Assembly (NCBI RefSeq): GCF_031877795.1
Contig: NC_133955.1
Span: forward strand, 3,534,001-3,598,000
Length of the DNA stretch: 64,000 bases
Reading direction: 5' to 3'
DNA from: Strix aluco
Lineage: Eukaryota > Chordata > Aves > Strigiformes > Strigidae
The position numbers and the translations under genes are program-made. The notes under the pieces are model-generated. The model saw only the letters and a program-made list of their open reading frames with translations, did no database searches and was not told where the DNA came from. Shown piece by piece: positions 50,106 through 60,369 of this stretch; the first letter of the stretch is position 1, and every line of letters starts with the position of its first letter.

Positions 50106-52927
50106 TTCCGCGTTTGGCTGATAAAGGTAAGTGCTTGTGTAATGCTCTCCTCTAAGGGAGCTGCATGACGGCTTGGTTAAGAAAACAGAGCAATAAAGCC
50201 AAATTCCCAGGAGATACCACAAGTCAGAAAACCAGCTGAACCCAGGTCGTGTTCACTGGTTTGCATCTCCCTGTGCCTGTTTTGCTTTCTTAAAGCATTT
50301 TGCAACCAGGATGGGAGAGACCTTGCTGAAAGCTTTCCAGACTCAGGAGAGAAGAGCCCAGGCTTGTTTCAGATGCTGCAGAAAGATTTCTTCCTTTAAT
50401 TTGGAGGCTTCTGAAGTGCAGAATATCATTCAGGCACCTGACGGGTAAAGCACAAGCGCCGGGTGCCAGCACCCACCCATGTACATGCAAAGGTAGAAAA
50501 CCCTTTTAGCCTGCAATGCTACACCCGACTCACAGCAAACTCCCTTCACATCCCTCCTGCAAGCTCAGATTTGCAGCAGGCAGGTTCATTTTAAGCCCAA
50601 ACTCCTTATGTCCCGTTTTTGACCTGCTGCAACAGCTTGAGGGTTGAATTGTTACGGACCCACAGTGGCAGCTCCAAGCAGAGATCAGTGAGGAGGGAGA
50701 AGAGCGATTTTGACTCTAAATGCACAGAGATGTCAGGACAAATGGGCCATAAAGATGAAAAAGCAAGTGCAAAGATGCAGAGTGAAGAAATCACGGGAAA
50801 GGAGGATGGTTATGGGAAGGGGAGCTGTAGGGCAGAGCTGGCGTCCCCGGGAAGTTGGGGGAAACCCTGGGCTTCCCTCCAGCTGGGGGAAATAACCACA
50901 GTTAACGGGGTATGGGGGGAGGGTCTGCAGGCTCTGCAAGCTTCAAGAAAGCTGAACTCCATAAAGCCTTTACATAAAAATTCTTTACTTATTGCTCTGA
51001 GTTTCAAAACTTCCTCTTCCTTCCACAGCGTGTTTCACTGCAAACATTTAAGGAAGCTGCTCTGTGTCATTTGCAGATGGGGAAACTGAGGCCCAGAGGA
51101 GCTGATCTGCCCAAAGGCACCCAGCAGGCCAACGGCAAACACCCAGCAAACACCGCAGTGCTCCCACCCTCCAGGTCCGGGGTGCAGGGACACCCATTTT
51201 CATGGACAACCAACCAAACCCCCCCCGAGCGGCACAGCATCACGCAGCACCCTGCGCCGCACTCAGCTCCTTTATGGCAACCAAGGCGAACGGCAAACAC
51301 ATCTCTGTGCAAACACAAAAACCACTTTGCAAAGCGTGTGTTCAGCCTGTCCGTGCTCCGTTGCAATCTTTAGCTTCCCGTGAGAGCAAGACCCCGAGCC
51401 CGCACCCTGCCGCCGGCAGCCCCACTGCCCCCGCAGGGGCTGAGCCCTCGCTGCTTCCACTGCCGATCAAACCGTGACACAACCCCAAAGGATTTTCTGT
51501 ATCTATCCACGACGGTGCTTTGGAGGAAGCAAAGCAAAGCAGCTGGTACTGGTCAGCATCAAAATAAAACTGATTGCACTCTGCATCCTTGCCAGCAAGA
51601 GCAGAGACAGCCCCTCGCTAATCGAATCGTGCGAGCCACGCATCCAAACCAAGTCTTCCCACCCGGTATGTCTTAAAGATGCTAAAAATGAAGTGCAACA
51701 ACTGTAGAAAAGCAACAGACATGACAGAGCTTAAACACGCTCAGAAAAGCATCTGAATTACAAGTCTTAAGGAAATGAATCATTCTTAAACAAACCCAGC
51801 AGCGCGTGCTGCCGTCTGCATCGTTGAGCCACAGGTCTTAATATTAGTGTGCAGCGCAGTTAGGCGAAGACTATTCCCGTTATGAGTCGGGGAAGACCAG
51901 TGATCAGGAAGTATTTTAGCTACTCCTAACTCGAGTGATAAGCTGAATGAGATAGGAGACAGGTTTTAATTGACTTGAGCATGTCCTAGTTCATAAGAAG
52001 GAGAAAAGTGACGGTGCCCTGCGGGGAGGTTCCTGCAAGGTTTCCCTGCCCTGCTGCAGAGCATCCTCAGCACTGAAAATTCAGGCTCTGGGCAGTGATG
52101 AGACACAGATGGACCCTAAAACTTGAGGGTCTCATAAACCAGCACCTTAATTATGGAAGGAAAATCGCATGTGGGCTTACAGGGGATTTTCTCTGAGCAT
52201 TTGTGGCTGAGTTTTGCCAGTAGCAGGGATAAAAGTGCTCCAGCCACAAGGGCAGCGTGGGAGCCCACACACATCCCTCTCCCGCACAGAGGATGGTTCT
52301 CATGAGCAAAAAATGGGATTCGGTTTTGCCAGTGACAAAAAGCAGGAGCCCTGGCGCCTTCCCAGCACAAAGCAGCAAACATGCGTCCCGTCAGGTGGGA
52401 TGAATATCGCTTTGACAGAGACACCATTACTCATTTTTCTGTTCAAGAAGCCAAGTTCAGGAGTAAAAGGTCTTGATTGTGTCCCGGACTCAACCACAGC
52501 AGAGCCAGGAGAGCTTCGGCTGGGGCAAGAGCCAGATGCTGCGGAGATGGGGCTGGGGTGGCTCTGCAGGGCTCCCCCCAGCAGCGAACGAGCCCCCCAC
52601 CATGGGATGGCTCTGCCCTACATCAGGGCTGTACCCCCCCTCCTCATGCCAGTCCTATTTATGCCCTAAGAAAACCCTATATCACCACCCACAAAATGAA
52701 GCCAAAAAACCTCTCCCACTGCCAGAGAAGTGATTCCCAGCTGGGACGAGGCACCTCGGGGTACCCACCCTGAAACCTCCCCAAAATGTCCCTGTCAAAG
52801 CAGTGATGGCCACAGTCCTGCAGCTGTTTCCAAGGAAACCCTCCTGCTGGAGAAGCGCATCGCTCCAGCCCTCCCTGCTCAATGCCTGACTCCCACCGCT
52901 GGCCCTGGGAGAGGGCTCACACCACCC
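50106..52927. other. Intergenic, no gene recognised
   Basis: No coding exon is recognised. The stretch includes one MIR-like fragment and is otherwise unique-looking. The open frames are short and without motifs. Confidence 0.5.
51072..51160 (+). mobile_element. Possible ancient MIR-like SINE fragment
   Basis: The block 'tttgcagatggggaaactga' then 'ggcccagaggagctgatctg' and 'cccaaaggcacccagcaggc' follows the MIR core order: cagatgaggaaactgaggc, gagaggttaagtgacttgcccaaggtcacacag. The 3' half is not recognisable. Confidence 0.45.
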
Positions 52928-52969
52928 AGCACCCACAGCACAGCACCCACAGCTCAGCACCCATCATAG
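52928..52969. repeat. 14-bp tandem repeat, 3 units
   Basis: agcacccacagcac (52928-52941), agcacccacagctc (52942-52955) and a diverged agcacccatcatag (52956-52969). It is a small minisatellite with no evident function. Confidence 0.75.
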
Positions 52970-55900
52970 GGCTCTCCTGGACCCAGTGGGTGCTGCGGTA
53001 CTGCGGCCTCTGCCATGTAAACAGCACCGGAGGCAACGGGGAAAGGCAGCAGCATCCTGTCCTTAACGCATCCTCCAGCTATACAACACCCCCCAAAGTC
53101 GAGCCAAGAACCCTGGTCAGACTGTGGGTGCAGACCCATAGCAGGGAAGGGTTCAGAAGAGCAGTACTGGCTCCTCAGCAGTGAAAGAGTCAATTTATAG
53201 GATATTTCCCTGCCCACAGCATCCTATAATGTCCTGAAAGTCCCTGTTTCCCCACACCCATCGCCCGTACCACCGCCTTTGCATGAGGATGCTGGTGCTC
53301 TGAGCTCTCCTTCCTGGTACATGAGGCAATTGAGACCGAAGGGCAAAATGAGTCGCATTCAAATCCTATTTGTCTGTTTGCACTCACAGGTTTGCAGCCT
53401 ACCCAGAGATCACTTGATTTAAAAATGGAAGAAAAAAAAAAAAGGCCCTGCGTTCCATCAGGCTGCGATGGGAGCCTCCATGTGCTCTCAACAAGATATG
53501 CATATTTTAAAAGCTTGCAGGAAGAGGGCTCCAAACTACACAATTAAACAGATTTCATGCAGAATGCTCTCTGTACACACCAACTGCTGCAAGAGACCCT
53601 TTCCCTGTGCTACAGCCCTGCCATGAGACACCCCTCCACAGCCGACGAGCTCTGGCTGGCTCCTTCCCTTCTGCTGGGGAAGCTGCTTGTCTGCCCTTTG
53701 CCTCTGCTCAACTGGCCATAAACTGGGCATTAAAAACAAAAACTTCTTTTGTCAAGTGATGGAGTAGGAACAATTGCCCAGAAAGAAATTTAACCCTCCT
53801 GGAGGAAAGAGATATCTCCAGCCCTTGTTTGTGTCCACACGTGGGGTGGGATGGATACTGCTCTGCTCCTCTGGCCATCCCAAGCACCTGAAGGGCATCT
53901 ATTGTGCTGGAGAACAACAGAACCTTTCTAGAAGAGTTCAGGCCTGAAAACACACACAAAAAAAGGGCAAATAAGCAGGAGGAAAAGGTGATGGTGTCAA
54001 AGTACCAAGTGGAGGGGCCAGGGTTAGGGTTGCTGCACAGCCCCCCCCATCACCCTGTATCAAGGGTGTGTTTCAAGGTGGCATCCAGGGCTGAAACAGG
54101 GGAAGGTCCTAGAATACAAGCGGAGGGAAAGGGAAGGGAGCCTGGGGAAGGAGGTAGAAGGCTGTACCAGGCTCCTTATCACTTAGTGGCCCTATATAAA
54201 TCAAACACATAAAGCATCTGGGGAGGCAGCTACGGCCTCCCAGGGCTGCATCCCCCGGGCAGGAGCTGCCCGCTCCCGTCCTTGCTCCCATCCTTTGGTG
54301 CCAGCTGTGTCACTTTGTCTCTCAGATGACAGTACGAAGGACAGGGGAGGAGGAGGACATTTCGGAGAGCATCCCTGCCACGCCGCACATGCAGACAAGC
54401 TGGGGAGCCCACGCCGGGGACTACCTAGGGACACAGCCTTTCCCCTGCTTGCTTTCAGTGCGAGCTTAAATGTCAGCCAGCAGCTTTCAGTAATGCACTT
54501 TCCTCCCATTTAATGTAATAAGCTGAGTCTAGGCAAGCCCTTCGCCTTGCTTTGGGAAGGCTCTGCAGCAGGCTGCCAGACAGCAGGCAAGCAGCTCTGC
54601 TAATACTAATCTCCTAATGCTGCCCCTTCTAAGCACATTAGAAACAGTCGAGTCCAACACGCTGCAAAGGCTGAGGCTCATCTTTAACTCCCCAGTGACT
54701 GTTAAAACAGTCCTAAGTCCTAATAGGAGGCACATTGCAAGAGAGAAAAGTAAGTTAAATAAGCAGCTGGCTGCAAAGAGAGCAATCTCTCAGCGATCTC
54801 TCCAATTCCTGGCACAACGCATGCGGCAGCCAGTTTAAGAGAAGCCGTCAGACCATGCAATAACAGAAAGTATTTATCTTGCTGAACGGTACCTAACGAG
54901 ACAGCACAGAGGGAAGAGGCAGACAGAAATGGGGCAGAGCATTGAAAAGGTATCTTCATTTTTCCACTTCCAATTTTTTGGGTGTATCTTAAAGACCGAG
55001 CAGCAGTGATTTTACATTTTTCCGCGATACCATTCGGTACTGGAGCAAAACTCCAGTGGATGAAGTGGTTTCCTTGCCATCACTCCCATACAGTGTCTTT
55101 TACTGTCAATAAAATCCATTTGAAATTATTCTGCCCCGACAAAACAAGGCAAGGAGTAGTCAGGAAAGCAAACTAACAACCTGCAAGGTTTCTGCTTATT
55201 TCGGCAGAGAAAGCGAAAATTGCATTGTGCCATTTCCAGGAGAACATGTGGTTTCCGTACCCTGCGCAGCTGCCACTGGGAAAACGCAGACACAAAACTT
55301 CTCTGCAAACTCTCCCGAGTGGGACTGTTTCCCCTGCTTTTAAACTCAAATCCTCCTTTTAGGAATAGGTGTGCAGAAAAGCTTTAATAACAATAAAAAG
55401 TGAGAGCTCGTAGGCAGAAATGACGTTTCATCCCGCTGGCAGCCTGGGGAAAAGGCACATTGGGGTGTTCCCAGTTATCCCAGACAAGGGATCCCAGGTT
55501 TGTTACCTCCCTCAATGCTCCAGAGCATCTCCCTAATAAAGATCCTTTGTTAGAGCCTCAGCTGGTGGAAACTACGGTAGCTCCAATAAAGCTGGCACAT
55601 ACCATCAGCCAAGAAGCTGCTCTGCTGGTTTTTTTGGTTATAAGGGTTTTATTAACTGGGGCTAAGGGAGAGTGTTACAAAGTGTCCTGATCCTTCTAAG
55701 TCTGGTTAAATCCTAGCTAAACTCCAATTTCGGCATGGCCAGCATCTCTCAGGACAAATCCCCCTTCCCACACGCTTGGGAAAGGTGAGACTCGCAGAGG
55801 TTGGGGTCAAATCTCTCTTTGTCATAGGAGGCATTTAACAGCATCCCCGTGCAGTACACTACCTCGAAGGAATCTGGGTTTATTTAACCCAAAACCCAGC

Positions 55901-57887
55901 AAAAGAGAGCAGAGCTGGAGCCAAGGCGCTTGAGGCTGAGCAGCCAGGCCCTGCCTTCAGCCTGCTTTGATGGCAGAGGTCGGACCAAAGCATGAAACCG
56001 CTGCAAATAACCTTTTTAGCACTGAACTGAGGAAATCCAGCTGCAAAAAAGCAGCAGGGTTTTCCTCCTTTGCGTAGCACTAAAAAGCAAAGTGAACAGC
56101 AAATATAATCAGGAGCTCTAGGATGCTATCCCACTTCACCCAACGTGCACAAAAATACCCAAGAGCAGCAGGGTAAAAATAAAGAAAACTAAGCAGTGGA
56201 AAAAGATGAGGTTTGTACCAAAAAAGCAACATTATGATGCTATTAAACTCTACCCCGTGCAAAGCTCACCTGATCCCATCAGATGTCCCGTGGCCCCTGG
56301 TGCACACGTAAAGACGAAGCCGGTGTGTTTTCCCCGGCGGGGTTTTGGTTACTTTTCAATCCTGCTCTTTATAGACGTGTCCCTCTTGTTTCAAAAAGCT
56401 GCCGGGGTTTCTCAGCCGACCTTTCCCACTTGCTGCTCAGCGCCATTTCGCACCGGGTTTGGGGAAAGCGCCGGGTTTCGTGCGGCGCAGGGGGAGCACG
56501 GGCTCGTTCTCGGCTTTGCAGGATGAGACTCCATCCCCAAATTGCACTGCCAAGGTGTGAGCTCCTCTGCGAAGGAGAGGTGGGTTTGTGGTGTGCTTAT
56601 TGCCTACGGGTGCTTTATTCGGCACAGGGGGAGCCACAGGGGGATGTGGCCCAGGAAGGGGGTGCCAGGATGGGGTCACAGAGCGTGGCAGAGCCAAGGT
56701 GTCCTGCGGGATGACAGGGCTGGAACCATCTGGAAAAGGTTTTTTGTGGGAAGAGCGAGGACCGATGGGGATGGGAGAAGGGATGCCATGACAACCTTTG
56801 GGGGTTTCCCAGGAAACCAGGGTCGCCATGGCAACTGCATCACTCCAGTCTGAATTAGTGACTTTCGCTGGAAGGCGTGTTCGCCACTTTAATCTTCTTG
56901 CCATAAGCGGCTGCATCTCTCCCAAACGCATTGCAAAAAAAAAAAAAAAAAGGAGGAAATATCCCTTTGTCTCCAGCTGGGTGGGTTTGAGGCTGCACAG
57001 CCACGGCGAGGAGCCCATCACGGATCCTGCATCCCCTGGTCCACACCGGCATCGCTCCCGGTGCTCCGCTGGCTCCTGAAACTGTTCCATTTTGCCTTTC
57101 GCCTCCCTCCTCCCCGCACACAGACCCGCTGCACAGCCACAGATTTGACATTAGATAAAATAATGTCGTAGGGTTACAGGGAAAGAAAATTAAGAATAGA
57201 AAACGAGGGTCGGTTGGGATTTTTTTCTATTTAAATCAGCACCGATTGCACACGGTCTCTGACCAGATTAGAATTTTATAAACGATCTAACGGGGGAGAA
57301 AAGGGAATCTGTGCTGTGCCCGTAATGGCACACCACACATTTCAATATTAAGCATCATTTAACAATGTGGTAACAGAGACTCTCTGCCAAATTAAATGGT
57401 TGTTTCCTCCCAACCCCCTTCCAGTACGCTCTGCAACATGTTTTCCTCGTCTCCCCACCCAATCCGGGTTTGTTAATCCAACAAGTGAGCTTATGTGATG
57501 GAAGGGAAATCAGCTACACGCTGCCTTTAGGGAAGGGGGGGAAAAATTCGGGAGCAAAGCAAGAGGTCCCCAAAACCAGGAAAACAAAAGCAGCCCTGCA
57601 ACACGTTGCAGAACAAACACCTGTTTCGACAGTGAGTGTGTTTTGTCTTCATCTTCCTTCTCTTTACCCTTTAGCTGTCCTCTTCTTCGGAGAATTTTAA
57701 ATCCTTTTTTTGGATCTTTAGAAAGGAAGGATCTAAAAAAATAAACGTATAAAAACGAGGGCACACACAGACCGACGATGGTGCATGTTCCACACAATAC
57801 CGAGTACACAGTCACTTTGCATTATTATTGTTATTATTTTTTTACCGCATCCTCAGATTTTGTTGCTGTTTGTTTGGTTTTGGTTTT
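52970..57887. other. Intergenic and 3' flank of KCNA3
   Basis: The right end is the KCNA3 3' UTR on the minus strand. Just after the stop it is A/C-rich with AAC and AAT repeats (57810-57887). The candidate minus-strand AATAAA at 56619-56614 would give a UTR of about 1.27 kb; further candidates lie near 55886 and 55646. The rest (53.0-56.6 kb) holds no recognised exon. The moderately AT-rich, repeat-free stretch 54480-55320 may be conserved non-coding DNA. The 217-codon minus frame at 56437-57090 has chance-like composition. Confidence 0.45.
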
Positions 57888-59645
57888 TTAAACATCCGTA
57901 AAGATCTTTTTGATGTTCACACAGTTGGGATTGTTTGTGGTTGTGCAGTTGCCTGTCTTAAAGGCAGCCTGTTTGAATGCACTGTGGTTGATTCCCCCTT
58001 CCTCGATCACCATGTACTCGGACTTGCTGAGGGTGGAATTGCTGCGAGCCTTCCTCATCTCCTCGCTGGACGAGAGGTGCTGGCAGCTCCCGACGTGCAT
58101 GTATTGGGCTTGCTCCTCACCTTCTGTCTCCCGGTGGTAGAAATAGTTGAAATTGGAGACTATCACAGGCACGGGGAGAGCGATGGTTAGCACCCCCGCG
58201 ATGGCACAGAGGGACCCCACAATCTTGCCCCCAATGGTGATGGGGTGCATGTCCCCGTAGCCCACTGTGGTCATGGTCACCACCGCCCACCAGAAGGCAT
58301 CGGGGATGCTACTGAAACCTGAACTGGGGTCATCGGCTTCTGCGAAGTAGACGGCGCTGGAGAAGAGGATGACGCCGATGAAGAGGAAGAAGATGAGCAA
58401 GCCCAGCTCCCGCATGCTGGCCTTCAGGGTCTGCCCCAGGATCTGCAGTCCCTTGGAGTGCCGGGAGAGCTTGAAGATACGGAAGACCCTGACCAGCCGG
58501 ATGACTCTGAGGATGGCTAAGGACATGGCTTGCTGGCCGTTGCCTTGCCTCTCAGCCAGCTCGGTGCCCAGCGTGATGAAGTAGGGAATGATGGCCACAA
58601 TGTCAATGATGTTCATGATGTTCTTGGAGAAGGTGGCCTTGCTGGGGCAGGCAAAGAAGCGGACCAGCAGCTCGAAGGAGAACCAGATGATGCACAAAGT
58701 CTCGACCACAAAGAAAGGGTCAGTGAAGGACGACACCATGGAAGCAGACGAGGATGAGGAGTTGGTGAAGACATCAGGTGGGAGAGGGCCACTGCCCGTC
58801 CCGAAGGTCCCCCCAGTTCCCTCATAGTCGTGGTCATCCCTGAATTCAGGCAGGGTCTCCAGACAGAAGATGACAATAGAGATAAGGATGACCAGGACAG
58901 AGACGATGGCGATGCCTCGGGCCGGCCCAGAGCTCTCAGGGTACTCGAAGAGGAGCCACACTTGACGCTGAAACTCTTTGTCGGGAAGCGGCCGCTGCTC
59001 CTCCCGAATGAATCCCTCATCCTCCCGAAACTTCTCCATGGCCTCCTCCCCTAGCTGGTAGAAGCGGATCTCCTCGGAGAAGATATCGATGGGGACGTTG
59101 ACGGGTCTCCGGATGCGCCCACCCGACTGGTAGTAGTAGAGGATGGCATCGAAGCTGGGCCGGTTGCGGTCGAAAAAATACTCGTTGCGGAGGGGGTCGA
59201 AGTAGCGCATCCTCTTACGTGGGTCCCCCAGCAGCGTCTCGGGGAACTGCGAGAGCGTCTTCAGCTGGGTCTCAAACCGCAACCCCGAGATGTTGATCAC
59301 CACCCGCTCGCAGCACTCGTGCTCCCCACCGCCCGCGGGCTGGCCGGCGGGGATGGCGGCCGGAGTCGGGGGGTGATCGTAGCGGTCTCCTCCGAGCAAA
59401 GGATGAGGATGCTGTGGCTCTTCCAGCAAAGGGTCTCCGCCACCGCCGCCCCCCACCACCGTCATGCTGCCTTCCTCCCCTTCTTCACCCTCTTCCTCCT
59501 CTTGGTCGGGGACCGGCTGGGGGGTGGCGGGGGGCAACTGCTCGGTGTAGCCCAGGTTGTGGTGGCTGCTGGTCGAGCCGCCCCGCGGATGCCGGCTGGC
59601 GGAGGAGGCAGCCGGAGAGTAGAGCAAGCTCCGGCGCTCGTCCAT
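57888..59645 (-). CDS. KCNA3: KCNA3, voltage-gated potassium channel Kv1.3 alpha subunit
   Basis: Shaker-family K+ channel subunit of the plasma membrane; Kv1.3 sets membrane potential in lymphocytes and some neurons. The 585-aa frame is complete on one exon (human about 575). It opens [11 protein letters not shown], like mammalian Kv1.3, which supports this start. A variable N-terminus (1-110) contains an acidic Glu/Gly tract (49-59), G65-70 and His/Pro-rich segments. T1 about 111-205; S1 about 244-262; sequon N295-S-S in the S1-S2 loop; S2 about 309-331; S3 about 343-361; S4 R380, R383, R386, R389, K392, R395; filter T460-VGYGD465 followed by M466-H467, the histidine that marks Kv1.3 at the outer pore; S6 hinge P491-V-P493; C-terminal PDZ ligand TDV. 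The -3 base of the first ATG is T, while the in-frame ATG at codon 61 has A at -3, so leaky scanning to a 525-aa form is plausible. It lies 28.6 kb upstream of KCNA2 in the same orientation, a tandem duplicate. Confidence 0.98.
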   Translation of the reverse strand: MDERRSLLYSPAASSASRHPRGGSTSSHHNLGYTEQLPPATPQPVPDQEEEEGEEGEEGSMTVVGGGGGGDPLLEEPQHPHPLLGGDRYDHPPTPAAIPAGQPAGGGEHECCERVVINISGLRFETQLKTLSQFPETLLGDPRKRMRYFDPLRNEYFFDRNRPSFDAILYYYQSGGRIRRPVNVPIDIFSEEIRFYQLGEEAMEKFREDEGFIREEQRPLPDKEFQRQVWLLFEYPESSGPARGIAIVSVLVILISIVIFCLETLPEFRDDHDYEGTGGTFGTGSGPLPPDVFTNSSSSSASMVSSFTDPFFVVETLCIIWFSFELLVRFFACPSKATFSKNIMNIIDIVAIIPYFITLGTELAERQGNGQQAMSLAILRVIRLVRVFRIFKLSRHSKGLQILGQTLKASMRELGLLIFFLFIGVILFSSAVYFAEADDPSSGFSSIPDAFWWAVVTMTTVGYGDMHPITIGGKIVGSLCAIAGVLTIALPVPVIVSNFNYFYHRETEGEEQAQYMHVGSCQHLSSSEEMRKARSNSTLSKSEYMVIEEGGINHSAFKQAAFKTGNCTTTNNPNCVNIKKIFTDV

Positions 59646-59990
59646 AAAGGTGTGGGGCGGAAGGGGAAAGGGGGTGGGGAGGACCGGAGAGGCGGCAGCC
59701 GAAGCCTCTTCTTCCTCCTCTTCCTCCTCCTCCGGGCGGAGAGGGAGAAACAGCCGCCCAACTCCTCCAGCGGCTGCCGCTGCTCTGAAGAGCTGAGGCT
59801 CTTCTCAAAAAATCCGCCCCCAGCTCTGGCACCGCCTCGCTCAGTCACCGCTCCCGGAGACACCCACCAGCACCCCCAGCCCTGCCCCGCAGCCCCCAGC
59901 GAGCTGCGGGCATCCCCTCCCCTGCCCCTCCCCGGGGGGGGGGCCCGGGGTACCCCCCCCCCAGGGGCTTCGGTCCCCTCCCGGGGAGCA
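59050..59990 (-). promoter_or_regulatory. KCNA3: CpG island spanning KCNA3 5' coding region and presumed promoter
   Basis: The sequence is very GC- and CpG-rich (cgcccgcgggctggccggcg, gccgccccgcggatgccgg) from within the coding region to about 350 bases upstream of the ATG. No TATA box is convincing on the minus strand, which is consistent with an island promoter. The start site cannot be placed. If it lies right of 59863, two out-of-frame AUGs (59863 and 59832) would precede the KCNA3 AUG. Confidence 0.6.
59934..59962. repeat. KCNA3: G10/C10 inverted repeat with 9-nt spacer
   Basis: Ten Gs (59934-59943), then cccggggta, then ten Cs (59953-59962). The arms are perfectly complementary, and the G runs (with GGGG at 59947-59950 and 59964-59967) could also form a G-quadruplex on either strand. 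It is about 290 bases upstream of the KCNA3 ATG. Homopolymer length may be affected by sequencing error. Confidence 0.8.
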
Positions 59991-60240
59991 TCCTTTGATG
60001 CTCAGAGGGTTGCAAGCAGGGAGAGGTTTTTTTCCCTGACAGAACCGCTGCCTAGAAAGAGTTTTTCTATCCTTCCCCCGAGAAGGTGAAATGTAATTTT
60101 TATTATTAATTTTGGGGTTTGCCTGTTTGTTTCAAGTCACCGTCTCAAGCCGCGGCAGGGCTGTGGGTAATGGAAAGCAGCAGCGGCAGCCGGAGCCGCC
60201 AACAGTTGTTTTGAATCAGCGTTTCAGCTAGAGCTGGGGA

Positions 60241-60369
60241 TTTTTTTTTTTTTTTTTGGTCTGTATAGGAGAGAGTGAGAGTGTGTGTGTGTGTGCGCGC
60301 GCGTGTGTCTGTGTGCGCACACGTGTGTGTCCATGTGTGTGTTTGCACACGCGTGTGTGTGCGTGTGCA
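60241..60369. repeat. T17 run followed by GT/GC alternating repeat
   Basis: T17 (60241-60257), then purine-rich spacer, then alternating purine-pyrimidine sequence. 60281-60308 is 28 uninterrupted bases of GT/GC; 60311-60330 continues with a 12-bp palindrome gtgtgcgcacac at 60311-60322. More GT/AC follows to about 60369. Such sequence is prone to Z-DNA. It lies 0.6-0.7 kb upstream of the KCNA3 start codon. Confidence 0.9.

Noticed and set aside
53310-53400. Another MIR-like core (tgaggcaattgagacc)
   Set aside because: Only one short word matches and the order of following blocks is not maintained.
54018-54032. Telomere-like GGGTTAGGGTT
   Set aside because: Under two repeat units; a chance match, not an interstitial telomere.
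56437-57090. 217-codon minus-strand frame downstream of KCNA3
   Set aside because: Contains a phenylalanine run from a poly-A/T tract and no conserved motif.
59319-60089. 256-codon plus-strand frame antisense to KCNA3
   Set aside because: Shadow of the GC-rich KCNA3 coding strand and leader; low-complexity Arg/Gly/Pro composition.
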